NCBI GenBank assembly: GCA_028284145.1
Contig: JANQSH010000113.1
Coordinates: 1-54,357, forward strand
Reading direction: 5' to 3'
From: Planctomycetaceae bacterium
GTDB lineage: Bacteria; Planctomycetota; Planctomycetia; Planctomycetales; Planctomycetaceae
DNA length: 54,357 nt
Made by a program: the position numbers and the translations under genes. Below the pieces are notes generated by a model. That model made no database searches. It saw only the letters and a list, made by a program, of their open reading frames with translations, and was not told the DNA's origin. Positions 45,545 through 53,744 of this stretch are shown here, piece by piece. The number at the start of each line of letters is the position of its first letter. The stretch's first letter is position 1.

Positions 45545-45724
45545 ATGGGTCGTGTAGAACGCTCTCGCGAGTTGGCCCGCCGACGTATCCGGCGAGCAAA
45601 AATCAAGAAACTTCGCACCAAATACGAAGCTGCCAGCAGCGGTGGTGAAAAAGAGGAAATTGCTGCGAAAATTCGGCGGATCAGTCCATTTGCGTCAGTT
45701 GAATTGGCAAAAGGTGAGAATTGA
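45545..45724 (+). CDS. short basic planctomycete protein (DUF6800-like)
   Basis: A 59-aa ORF encodes a strongly basic, helical protein: it opens MGRVERSRELARRRIRR, then has IKKLRTKYEAASSGGEKEE and ends near RRISPFASVELAKGEN. From memory this matches a small family found in planctomycetes (DUF6800), but I could not check it. An AAGG lies about 10 nt upstream of the ATG, and the codon use is convincing. The charge pattern suggests binding to nucleic acid or to the ribosome; that is inference. It is an isolated gene with about 260 bp of promoter-sized space upstream, where a short GGCGGA-GA-TCCGCC hairpin lies. Confidence 0.8.
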   Translation: MGRVERSRELARRRIRRAKIKKLRTKYEAASSGGEKEEIAAKIRRISPFASVELAKGEN

Positions 45725-45883
45725 TATCAACCGGGGGGGTTCTGGCGATTGGCCATTGATCCCTGCCTGAGTAAACTCCAAGGCCAATATGAGTCTGAGG
45801 GAGCATTTTCTGCTGCGATAACGACTGGCCAGATTGATCCCAGGTGCGTGATCCCAATCTTATCCGCGGCTTTGCGTCACCAT

Positions 45884-46750
45884 TCAGTTCTTTGGCGGAG
45901 CATCCGGTTCCGGCTCTGGTTTGATGGTAGCCAGGTCTTTAATTTTCTCGTCCGTTTCAGAGCTGGTCTGTTGAAACGCGTCGTCGCTATCTCGTCCTGC
46001 TGCCCACAATAAACCGCGTGTGACCACGTCGAGGTATTGCGGATCGACCATCGTCTCGTTGTGGTGACCAATGGTTGTCGCGAAAACACGGGTCTTGTTT
46101 TCCCCGTAAGCATTGGTCCAGACGCAAACCTGTGGCTTGTTGTCAGTCCGACGTCTGGCGTGAGCCAGCGGTGTGGCAGTCTCATGAATTTTCGCTGCGT
46201 TGTAAAGCTCGCCCTTTGGCGTCAGCCATTCATCCCCCAACCCTTTGGTGATGAAGTGATCGGGCTTGAGATTCTCCACTCGGAAGGCATGATGCGGTCC
46301 GTGATTGTGAGAAGTCATCCCACAAAAATCAAACCAGCGATTATCCTTCGTGCGATAGCAGTGCATCGCGCAATGGATCAGCACTGCAGGCGTGCCATCT
46401 TTGTGCGGCTGTAAAATGTTGTCGACCCAATCCTTGTCGGTAACATGCGCAAAGCACTCGTTGTGGAGAACGACATCGTAGCCCTTCGCCCAGTCCTTGC
46501 TTTCATACAGAGGGATTTTGACATTCCCTTTCGTTCCTCCCTGATGCACGATCGTCCATTTGACATTTGCTCTTGCGGAGATTCCCCGCGACAGAATCAA
46601 CTTCTGCCGGGCATAGTCGTGACAACAGCCGCCGGTGATCATCAGAGCATTGATCGGTTTTTGCGAAGAGGACTTCTCCTCTGCCAGACCGGAGATTTGA
46701 GGGCAAATCACACTCATAATCAGCAACAGGGAAACATGGTAATTCTTCAC
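45884..46750 (-). CDS. secreted ThuA-like protein
   Basis: This 288-aa protein has a signal peptide (about 1-23) and a ThuA fold, a class-I amidotransferase-like domain of unclear activity common in planctomycetes. Recognisable parts are NALMITGGCCHDY near the start, YDVVLHNECFAHV, and the region GPHHAFRVENLKPDHFITKGL. RVFATTIGHHNETM lies near the C-terminus. Members are often annotated as trehalose-utilisation or sugar-related proteins, without a firmly established reaction. The start is a GTG with a GAGAGAA stretch upstream. The next gene upstream on this strand (46808-47398) is a small secreted protein 57 bp away, so the two may form an operon. Confidence 0.9.
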   Translation of the reverse strand: MKNYHVSLLLIMSVICPQISGLAEEKSSSQKPINALMITGGCCHDYARQKLILSRGISARANVKWTIVHQGGTKGNVKIPLYESKDWAKGYDVVLHNECFAHVTDKDWVDNILQPHKDGTPAVLIHCAMHCYRTKDNRWFDFCGMTSHNHGPHHAFRVENLKPDHFITKGLGDEWLTPKGELYNAAKIHETATPLAHARRRTDNKPQVCVWTNAYGENKTRVFATTIGHHNETMVDPQYLDVVTRGLLWAAGRDSDDAFQQTSSETDEKIKDLATIKPEPEPDAPPKN

Positions 46751-46807
46751 AACAGCGATTCTCTCTGAAAAAGAAAAAACAACTGAAAAAACAGGAATCG
46801 AATCAAC

Positions 46808-47398
46808 TCAGTTTTTGGGTACCGACTTCTCGTACGCCTTTTCCTTCGACTCATCTGCGCCGAACGACTTGCGGAAATTGTTGACTTCGGCAGCAACTGT
46901 CTTCTGCTTGCCAACCAATTTCAAATAATAGATTCCTTTGTTCTCGATCACGAGAATCACGGCACACATTCGCATACCGGGAACATCCTTCGTCTTCTGC
47001 AAAAATGGGGGACCATCCGGTTTTTTGTACGTCCCTGAGAGATCGACGAAGACATAGTTCCCGATGTCTCCTTCGCCAGTGCTGATTTTCGCCGTCCGTC
47101 CCTGCGGCTGAAACTTGCCAATCCAGCGTTCGATATTGCTTTTGACATCGCCTCCGGCACCAAAATTGAAAATCGAGAGTTCCGACGCCTTGTCATCCCC
47201 CTTTGTTGCAGGAATTGCGAATTGTCCGAGACGCAATCGTGCCTTCGGCTGCTCCTTCATCCAATGAGACGGGACTTGCAGTGTGAGGTCGTTGAACGTC
47301 TCTGATTTAGTCTTGTCATCTGCCTGAAGACGGGCGTTGCACATGAGCAACGCGGCCCCAGAGATCAGCAGTGAAACTGTCAATGTTCGAATCATCAT
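46808..47398 (-). CDS. small secreted protein, function unknown
   Basis: This 196-aa protein has an N-terminal signal (about 4-26, ending RLQA). The start is the ATG with AGGG 8 nt upstream, one codon inside the longest frame. The mature part opens FNDLTLQVPSHW and continues with beta strands (LSIFNFG, YVFVDLSGTY) and a C-terminal helix (AAEVNNFRKSFG). It looks like a compact beta-sandwich of the kind found in many planctomycete exported proteins, but I do not recognise the family. It precedes the ThuA-like gene by 57 bp and may be co-transcribed with it. Confidence 0.82.
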   Translation of the reverse strand: MMIRTLTVSLLISGAALLMCNARLQADDKTKSETFNDLTLQVPSHWMKEQPKARLRLGQFAIPATKGDDKASELSIFNFGAGGDVKSNIERWIGKFQPQGRTAKISTGEGDIGNYVFVDLSGTYKKPDGPPFLQKTKDVPGMRMCAVILVIENKGIYYLKLVGKQKTVAAEVNNFRKSFGADESKEKAYEKSVPKN

Positions 47399-47662
47399 CA
47401 ATAGGTCCCTGTTGTTTTTTTGTCCCTGATTGTGCGGTCAGGCGATTTCTACGGTCGAGCGACGGTCGTTTCCATCTTTTCATTCTATTCATTATATCGG
47501 ATTCGATGCGTATCGGCGAGTGGTCGGCAACTGGAAGAGAACTGCGTTTCCGCTTTTCATTTGATCATCGGCAATGCTTGAGAACTGGCAATCGTATCGC
47601 TGCAGCCATAGAATCACGCCTGTGTGTCAATCGAACATAAGCAAAACCGAGAAGGCTGAAGC

Positions 47663-48592
47663 GTGAACAACGGTTTTCATTTACGAACGATGCAACCGGC
47701 TGATCGCGAAGCAATCTCGCGACTGATCTTTCATTCTACGAATCAGTACTACGAGTCGATCGGTCGCGAACCGATTTTTCAAGGTGAGGAACTCGATCCC
47801 GCGATCATGTTCGACGTCTATCAGACGCTCGATCCCAATCAGGGACTTGTGGCGGTTGATAACAAGACGGACGGAATCATCGGACTCTGTTTTGTGCATC
47901 CGCGTGAAACGCATTTCTCCCTCGGCATCATGAACGTGCATCCGGACCATTTCGGACGGGGTGTGGCCCGGACATTGCTCTCGCGCATCATCGAGATGGC
48001 GATGACTGAGAACAAACCGGTGCGACTTGTTTCCAGTTGTCTCAATCTCGATTCGTATTCGCTCTACACGCGGGCAGGGTTTATCCCCTTCTGCACATTT
48101 CAGGACATGTTTCTCGAAGTGCCGGAAAATGGCCTGACTTTTGACCCGCCGAATGACCTGATCGTTCGCCCCGGCAGGCTCGACGATGTGGAGGGGATGG
48201 TGGCGATTGAACGGGAGGTGGCAGGAATAACCCGGCGAAACGACTACGACTATTTCCTGCGGAATGACAAGGGATTCTGGCATGTCTCGGTTGTTGAATC
48301 GAACGGCCAACTCGATGGGTTTCTCATTTCGTGTGGTTCACAGGCATCGAATATGCTCGGTCCCGGGGTTGCACGCACGGAAGATCAGGCGATCGCCTTG
48401 ATTTATGCGGAACTCAATCAACACGCAGGACACACGCCGGTCTTTCTCGTCCCCGTGAATTGCGGTGAACTTGTGCAGCAACTCTACAAATGGGGTGCGC
48501 GGAATTGCGAAATGCATGTGGCTCAGTCATACGGACTGGCTCAACAACCAGCGGGCATTATCATGCCGACGTTCCTGCCGGAATCAGGCTGA
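47663..48592 (+). CDS. GNAT acetyltransferase-family protein with two GNAT-like halves
   Basis: This 309-aa protein starts at a GTG with AGAAGG 8 nt upstream. The first half (about 5-150) is a GNAT domain with the acetyl-CoA loop near VHPDHFGRGVARTLL (the Q/RxxGxG/A motif) and the following SLYTRAGF. The second half (about 165-300) begins like another GNAT repeat (VRPGRLDDVEGMVAIERE) but lacks a clear acetyl-CoA loop, so it may be a degenerate second domain. The substrate cannot be predicted. It is a single gene on the plus strand. Confidence 0.9.
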   Translation: MNNGFHLRTMQPADREAISRLIFHSTNQYYESIGREPIFQGEELDPAIMFDVYQTLDPNQGLVAVDNKTDGIIGLCFVHPRETHFSLGIMNVHPDHFGRGVARTLLSRIIEMAMTENKPVRLVSSCLNLDSYSLYTRAGFIPFCTFQDMFLEVPENGLTFDPPNDLIVRPGRLDDVEGMVAIEREVAGITRRNDYDYFLRNDKGFWHVSVVESNGQLDGFLISCGSQASNMLGPGVARTEDQAIALIYAELNQHAGHTPVFLVPVNCGELVQQLYKWGARNCEMHVAQSYGLAQQPAGIIMPTFLPESG

Positions 48593-48632
48593 GCGTATAC
48601 TCGCATGGATTGATCGGCAAAACACCCGAATA

Positions 48633-48758
48633 ATGCGTTATCCCGTCTTTAGCAAAACGGCGATTGTGGCAGGGACCGCCGTTGCGGGCGGGTTCCTGTG
48701 GGAGGTGGCACGCAATGCGTTCCCTCAGAAAAATACCGCATTGTACTGTTTTTCCTGA
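48633..48758 (+). CDS. possible 41-aa single-helix membrane protein
   Basis: A short ORF opens MRYPVFSKTAIVAGTAVAGG, followed by FLWEVARNAFPQ and a short tail. It would be one membrane helix with a Lys in front and an amphipathic end. The stop codon TGA coincides with the left end of repeat A copy 2. No clear ribosome site is seen. It could be a real small protein or chance. Confidence 0.3.
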   Translation: MRYPVFSKTAIVAGTAVAGGFLWEVARNAFPQKNTALYCFS

Positions 48759-48855
48759 AGCGTATTACGCTCTTCTGTCCCGCGATGGACGTCGTTCGGC
48801 CTGCAAACGCAGACTCCCACGAGCCAGAGACGTCACACCAGATGGTAAACTGCTA
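48756..48855. repeat. dispersed repeat family A, copy 2
   Basis: A 100-bp segment related to 6969-7070 and 52278-52381. It shares CGCGATGGACGT, then CCTGCAAA, CTCCCACGAGC and TAAACTGCT. Its left end overlaps the TGA of the 41-aa ORF. The internal stem of copy 1 is weaker here, so this copy may be older. Confidence 0.65.
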
Positions 48856-49072
48856 TAATGCGCAATACGGCGATCCTGTGAATCCTGTCAAAAAAATTTC
48901 TTTGAGCCTGATGTAATCGGCTCCTTCCGATTTTCGTCCGATTCATGCATACCTGGTCAATTCCAATCCTGGAAGTCTGGATCGTTGCCAGACGCTTTGA
49001 TCGCCTGGAGTTCTATTAAGAGTAGCAGCCATCGTAAACGATTGGCTGATGTTTGTCCTGAGCGCGGAAAAA

Positions 49073-49101
49073 CAGCCCACCGGTTCAAAACCGGCGGGCT
49101 G
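49073..49101. terminator. strong hairpin, bidirectional terminator
   Basis: CAGCCC pairs with GGGCTG and CCGGTT pairs with AACCGG, separated by one A-C mismatch, around a three-base loop. It is flanked by AAAAA on the left and TTTTT on the right, so it can act on both strands. It lies about 30 bp after the stop of the candidate selenoprotein gene. A second 9-bp hairpin with one bulge, CAGCCATCG / CGATTGGCTG, stands beside it at 49026-49048. Confidence 0.8.
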
Positions 49102-49129
49102 ATTTTTGATTCCCGACACATGCTGGTGA

Positions 49130-49480
49130 CTATTGGATCTTGTAACCGGCAAGGTGAGGATTATTTTTTGCGAACTCCGCAAGTTTTTCTTTGTAAGAGT
49201 CGTCGCCTTTTGGCACTTTGAAAGATGCGGTTTTTGCAGTGTGATCGGTTTTGATATCAGCGATACCATCAATTTTTTTCAAATCGCCCCGGACCGAGGC
49301 GGCACATCCTCCTCAAACCATGTTCGGAACACTGAGACTCACCAGTTGCAAATTGGCACTTTCCGCCGCACTGGATTGCCTGTTGTTCGCTCCTGTGGTG
49401 TCGAGACCGTCTGCCTGTTGGCAACCCAGCCAGCCCACTGTCAACCCTGCTGCCAGCAGAGCCATCGCTGTTCTGTTCAT
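49130..49480 (-). CDS. candidate selenoprotein: exported HMA-domain protein with UxxC motif
   Basis: Reading through an in-frame TGA at 49313-49315 gives a 116-aa protein. It has an N-terminal export signal with a possible lipoprotein cysteine (C20, preceded by LG). The start is an ATG with AGAGGG about 6 nt upstream. Residues about 44-116 form a full heavy-metal-associated domain in the order strand, metal loop, helix, two strands, helix, strand. The metal loop reads NMV-U56-GGC59, so the TGA sits exactly where HMA proteins have the first Cys of CxxC. The domain continues for 60 codons (ASVRGDLKKIDGIADIK, then FKVPKGDDSYKEKLAEFAK) to a TAG. A SECIS-like hairpin follows the TGA. The likely role is binding of mercury, copper or another soft metal, or a redox function. 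The alternative is a nonsense mutation. Confidence 0.75.
49285..49301 (-). promoter_or_regulatory. SECIS-like hairpin downstream of in-frame TGA
   Basis: CGCCUC pairs with GGGGCG (six pairs, one of them G-U) around the loop GGUCC. There are 17 nt between the TGA and the GGUC of the loop. In E. coli fdhF the corresponding distance is 18 nt and the loop also carries GGUC. Position, loop bases and stem agree with a bacterial SECIS recognised by SelB. Confidence 0.7.
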
Positions 49481-49740
49481 CGAAAACCCTCTCTTTTCAC
49501 AAAAGTTTCGGGATGCACGTGTTGCACTTCCCACACAATCTCTTTTACAGGCAACACGTTGGGGAAATCAACCCCGGTTGTGACCAGACCGAACTGGCCA
49601 TCGGTTATTTGAAAGATTATTCTCCGGAACCGGACACGACAGTGAAGAATCTCACCTTCGGAAGAATAATGGAGAAACAACCAGGATTTTTGATGGAAAA
49701 GATCGTCAGAGCATATTACGTTCTACATCGGGAGAAATTC

Positions 49741-50883
49741 ATGAAGTATTTTCTGTCCATCGGTTTGGGAACATTCGCCTGTTTATTTTCCTCGACACCT
49801 GTTGCGGCTGATGAACTCACTGCCTATATCGGCACTTACACCCAAGGAGACAGCAAAGGCATCTATCACCTGCATGTCAAAGTTGATAGTAATACCCTGA
49901 AATCCGCAAAATTGGAACTGGCAGCCGAAACGACGAATCCCTCGTTTGTCGCCCTTCATCCTGATGGGAAACATCTCTATGCAGTTGGAGAGTTTGGGGA
50001 TTTTAACGGCCAGAAATCCGGCGCTGCTTCCGCATTCGCCATCCAGGAAGATGGCAGTTTGAAACAGATCCGCTCGCAACCTTCGCATGGCCGGGGTGCC
50101 TGCCATCTGGTGGTCGATCATTCTGGCAAACATGTGCTGGTGGCCAACTACGGTGGGGGAAACGTCGCTTCATTGCCGATCCGCAGCGATGGCTCACTCG
50201 GTCAAGCAACGAGCGTCATCCAGCATGATGGCTCCAGCATAAACCCCAGGCGGCAGAAAGGCCCGCACGCGCATTCGATCAATGTCGATCCCACCAACAA
50301 GTTCGCGATGGCAGCCGACCTGGGAATCGACAAAATAATGATCTACAAATTCGATGCAGCGACCGGCCAGCTTTCGCCGAATGACCCGGCTTTTGTGAAA
50401 GTGAAACCAGGCAGCGGACCACGTCATTTCGCCTTTCATCCCAACGGCAAATTTGCGTTTGTGATTAACGAACTGTTACTCACAGTGACGGCCTTCGATT
50501 TCGATTCGTCCTCGGGCAAACTGACACCGCGACAAACTATCTCCACACTGCCCAAAGGGGAAAAGAAGACCGGCTCAACGGCGGAAATCCAGGTCCATCC
50601 GAATGGAAAATTTGTATACGGCTCGAATCGTGGTCACGACTCGATCGTCGTCTACATATTCGACGAAGCGACTGGTCAACTGAAATATGTCGCGAATGAA
50701 CCGATCCATGGACAGACACCACGCAACTTCGGCATTGATCCCACCGGAAAATACCTGCTCGCCTGCGGTCAGAAAAGTGGAACGATTACCGTTTTCCGAA
50801 TTGATCAATCGACCGGTCGCCTGCAGAAAATCGGCGAACCGATCAAAGCGCCCACCCCGGTCTGTGTGAAGTTCGTGCCGTAA
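49741..50883 (+). CDS. secreted lactonase-fold beta-propeller (6-phosphogluconolactonase/YbhE type)
   Basis: This 380-aa protein starts at the ATG with GGGAG upstream and has a signal peptide (about 1-22). The mature part is a seven-bladed propeller of the lactonase family, opening LTAYIGTYTQGDSKGIY. The family motifs follow: FVALHPDGKHLYAVGE, HLVVDHSGKHVLVANYGGG, GPHAHSINVDP and GPRHFAFHPNGKFAFVINE. It ends with TPVCVKFVP. Cytoplasmic members hydrolyse 6-phosphogluconolactone. This one is exported, so its natural substrate is likely a different lactone or it is a binding protein. It precedes the PQQ-type propeller gene by about 60 bp, and the two may be one operon. Confidence 0.94.
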   Translation: MKYFLSIGLGTFACLFSSTPVAADELTAYIGTYTQGDSKGIYHLHVKVDSNTLKSAKLELAAETTNPSFVALHPDGKHLYAVGEFGDFNGQKSGAASAFAIQEDGSLKQIRSQPSHGRGACHLVVDHSGKHVLVANYGGGNVASLPIRSDGSLGQATSVIQHDGSSINPRRQKGPHAHSINVDPTNKFAMAADLGIDKIMIYKFDAATGQLSPNDPAFVKVKPGSGPRHFAFHPNGKFAFVINELLLTVTAFDFDSSSGKLTPRQTISTLPKGEKKTGSTAEIQVHPNGKFVYGSNRGHDSIVVYIFDEATGQLKYVANEPIHGQTPRNFGIDPTGKYLLACGQKSGTITVFRIDQSTGRLQKIGEPIKAPTPVCVKFVP

Positions 50884-50945
50884 TACTCGATTGTTTCGAC
50901 CATACAGAACTTTCTCCGAACTCTTCATTTCATGAGAAATTTTCC

Positions 50946-52280
50946 ATGAACCGCCCTCTTCGACTTTGTCTCTGTCTGTTGGGATGTTGGATTTTCACCG
51001 CACAACTGGCGCAAGCGGAACATGAATGGCCACAATGGCGCGGCCCGGAAGGTCAGGGACACGCGGTGACTGCAACAAACCTGCCGACCGTCTGGAGTGA
51101 AACGAAAAACGTCGCCTGGAAGACCCCCATCATCGGGCAGGGACATTCTTCGCCAGTGATCTCGGGCGAGGAGATCTGGTTGACGACCGCCGTGGATCAA
51201 CCCGCCGATGACGCCGACAAAGCCGAACGACTGAAGGTCAACACGGGCAATCAACCGCTCAATATCGCAGCAAAGGTTACATTTTATGCGCTCTGCATCA
51301 ATCGCGACACGGGCAAAATCGAAAAGAACGTCAAACTCTGGACGGTCGACAAGCCGCAATGGGTGCATCAACTCAACACTTACGCCTCCCCTTCCCCCAT
51401 TCTGCGCGACGGAAATTTGTATTGTCACTTCGGCAGTTTTGGCACTGGCTGTGTGAATACGAAATCGGGCAAAGTGGTCTGGATGAATCGCGAACTGGAA
51501 GTAATGCACGAAAACGGTCCGGGCAGCACACCTGCGTTGTGGAAAAACCGTTTGATTCTCACATTCGATGGCAGTGACAAACAGTTTGTTGCCGCTCTCG
51601 ATACCGAAACCGGAGAACTCGCATGGAAGACATTCCGCAGCGGCAAATTGAATTCCAATCCGCAATTGCAGAAGTCGTACTGCACGCCTGCCTTCATCAA
51701 AGTTGCCGGAAAGACTCAGGTCGTCTCGCCGGGAGCAGATTGGATTTACGCCTACGATCCTGCCGATGGCAAAGAGTTATGGCGGGTCGCTTATGGTCAA
51801 CTCGGTTTTTCACTCGTTCCCCGTCCAGTGGTTGGCCACGGCATGATTTATATGAGTACCTGCTTCGGCAAAACGCGAGTGCTGGCCATTCGCTACGAGA
51901 AAAATGGAAAACCGGTTACACCGCACATCGCCTGGCACACAAACAGGCAGGCCCCTAAAATGCCCTCGCCCCTGTTAGTGGGTGATGAACTCTATTACCT
52001 CGCTGATAACGGCATCATCACCTGTGTCGATGCACATTCGGGGGAAGAAGTCTGGAAATCACGATTGGGGGACAACTTTTGTTCTTCTCCGGTTTTTGCA
52101 GACGGAAAGATTTTCGTTTTCAGTCGAGAGGGAGAATGCACGGTCATCAAACCAGGCCGGACATTCCAGGAAATTGCCACCAACCAGCTCGATGGCGGCT
52201 TTTACGCTTCTGCAGCCGCGATCAATAACACACTCTATTTGCGAACCGACAAAGCTCTGTATCGTATTGAAGCGAATTAG
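50946..52280 (+). CDS. secreted PQQ-like beta-propeller protein
   Basis: This 444-aa exported protein (signal peptide about 1-25, ending AQAE) is an outer-propeller protein of the PQQ-repeat type common in planctomycetes. Family elements include HEWPQWRGPEGQGH at the mature N-terminus, VAWKTPIIGQGHSSPVI, TGELAWKTF, and later DAHSGEEVWKSRLGDNFCSSPVF. There is no quinoprotein dehydrogenase domain, so enzymatic activity is not expected from these motifs alone. It follows the lactonase-fold gene. Its TAG stop is the first three bases of repeat A copy 3. Confidence 0.93.
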   Translation: MNRPLRLCLCLLGCWIFTAQLAQAEHEWPQWRGPEGQGHAVTATNLPTVWSETKNVAWKTPIIGQGHSSPVISGEEIWLTTAVDQPADDADKAERLKVNTGNQPLNIAAKVTFYALCINRDTGKIEKNVKLWTVDKPQWVHQLNTYASPSPILRDGNLYCHFGSFGTGCVNTKSGKVVWMNRELEVMHENGPGSTPALWKNRLILTFDGSDKQFVAALDTETGELAWKTFRSGKLNSNPQLQKSYCTPAFIKVAGKTQVVSPGADWIYAYDPADGKELWRVAYGQLGFSLVPRPVVGHGMIYMSTCFGKTRVLAIRYEKNGKPVTPHIAWHTNRQAPKMPSPLLVGDELYYLADNGIITCVDAHSGEEVWKSRLGDNFCSSPVFADGKIFVFSREGECTVIKPGRTFQEIATNQLDGGFYASAAAINNTLYLRTDKALYRIEAN

Positions 52281-52381
52281 AACATATCACGCTCTTCTGT
52301 GTGCCGCGATGCACGTCCTTTGATCTGCAAATACAGGCTCCCACGAGCGAAAAGTGTCACACGAAAAGGTAAACTGCTCTA
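52278..52381. repeat. dispersed repeat family A, copy 3
   Basis: A 104-bp copy that begins at the stop codon of the PQQ-type gene (TAGAACATATCACGCTC) and ends AAACTGCTCTA. GTGTG near the left pairs with CACAC near the right, so the stem is kept with different bases than in copy 1. Orientation relative to the neighbouring stop is opposite to copy 1. The 211 bases to the next stop hold no gene that I can see. Confidence 0.7.
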
Positions 52382-52592
52382 GAAAATGAACGCCAAAGAC
52401 CGATGCGATTCACTCTAAAGCCAGTGTTAGAAATGGGTTGTGAAGGAATCTGGTCGCGTTTTTTTCGTCCAATTTATTTTCACAGCGAGTTCTCCATGAA
52501 TCTTTTCATGACGGCCCCTGGAACCTGCCGGCACATCAATGGCGCCGTTATGTGGACATGACCACCAGTGGAAAGCATCGTGGGGAATGAGA

Positions 52593-53744
52593 TTACCGCT
52601 GAGCCGCGTCGAGCGCCTGCAACAAGGTTTTCAAGTCGTGTTCGTATTCACTGGCCAGGTCAGCTTTGACGAGATGCCGGTGAAACTCCGCCGCTCCGGT
52701 TTCTTCCAAATCTGCCGCCACAGCTGAGTAGAATCGCTTCTCTGGATCCGGCTCAATTAATTTGCGAATCAGGTTGATCAACGAATCGTTGTGCGTCAGA
52801 TCCGAAGGCAACAGGTCTTCGACGCGATGATGCAACGCGAATTTCGCTTTCGTCAATTCATCAAAACTTTCGACATGCAGAAACGGGGATTCGCCGGAAA
52901 GCATTTCGAGCAAGATGTACCCCAAACTCGCCAGGTCGGACGAGACTGTGTAATTGGCCCCCTGCAGTAATTCCGGCGCTGCATAGCGGGGCGTCCAGGT
53001 CCAGCGATTGGGGAGTTCGCTCAAATCAAAGGCTGATCCGAAATCGATGATTTTGGAATGCCCGGTCAACTTGATCATGATGTTGGACGGCTTCAGGTCC
53101 GCATGAACAATGCGTTGCTCGTGCAAAGCCGCCAGACCGGTAAGGCAATCCCGCAAGATGGCAATTGCCACGCCCGGCTTGAATCGGATGACCTTGCCAT
53201 CGCGTGTGGCGATCACATCGTTGATGTAATCCCACGTCGTCTGATCGACATTGGATTCGAGTTGATCGAAGACGACAGGTTTCATGAGATGGCTGAGATC
53301 GTAGCCTTCGACCCATTCCATCACCATGATATCGATGCCATTTGCCGTAACGACATTGTGAATATCAAGCAGATGGTCCTGTTGGATCTTGGCAAGCCGC
53401 ATTGCTACGCGCGCCAACCGAGCCATTTCCAGATCGTACAATTCCTTGGATTCGTAGGGTACGGGACTGAAAATTTTCAAGGCAAGTCGGAATGCGACAT
53501 CGTGTGCACCGATCCGATCCACAAGGTAGACCACGCCCTGCCCACCCACTCCGATTTGCTCTTTCAACTCGTACCGAACATCCCAGGAAATACTGCTTTC
53601 GTTTTGCAACGATTCATACTGACCGGTGAGTTCGTCCAGCTTCAGACCGTGCGCATCGATAACAAACTCTGTTGCTTCTCCACTGAGGGGCGAATGAAAG
53701 AGTTCAGTCCGGGCATGTGCGTCAATCGGGTCGGAGTCGGTCAT
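52593..53744 (-). CDS. Ser/Thr protein kinase with altered HRD motif
   Basis: This 383-aa protein is a Hanks-type kinase. The Gly loop is G65-V-G67-G68-Q-G70, the ATP-anchoring Lys is K90 (LALKIF), the catalytic loop is H214-A-D216-LKPSN221, and the metal motif is D234-FG. Asp216, Lys218 and Asn221 are kept, while the Arg of HRD is Ala, so it is a non-RD kinase and probably active without activation-loop phosphorylation. An acidic 55-residue N-terminus precedes the kinase domain. No membrane segment or sensor domain is present. I used the ATG at 53744 rather than a TTG six codons upstream. A strong palindrome lies in its upstream region and may be an operator. Confidence 0.92.
   Translation of the reverse strand: MTDSDPIDAHARTELFHSPLSGEATEFVIDAHGLKLDELTGQYESLQNESSISWDVRYELKEQIGVGGQGVVYLVDRIGAHDVAFRLALKIFSPVPYESKELYDLEMARLARVAMRLAKIQQDHLLDIHNVVTANGIDIMVMEWVEGYDLSHLMKPVVFDQLESNVDQTTWDYINDVIATRDGKVIRFKPGVAIAILRDCLTGLAALHEQRIVHADLKPSNIMIKLTGHSKIIDFGSAFDLSELPNRWTWTPRYAAPELLQGANYTVSSDLASLGYILLEMLSGESPFLHVESFDELTKAKFALHHRVEDLLPSDLTHNDSLINLIRKLIEPDPEKRFYSAVAADLEETGAAEFHRHLVKADLASEYEHDLKTLLQALDAAQR

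Noticed and set aside
49313..49315. Genome-wide reassignment of TGA
   Set aside because: Other genes here (the 1157-aa protein, the GNAT protein, the short basic protein) end with TGA at natural family ends, so TGA is a normal stop.
49313..49534. Calling the HMA gene a 55-aa truncated protein or pseudogene
   Set aside because: The domain continues perfectly after the TGA, and the TGA replaces a conserved Cys rather than a random residue. A SECIS-like hairpin follows.
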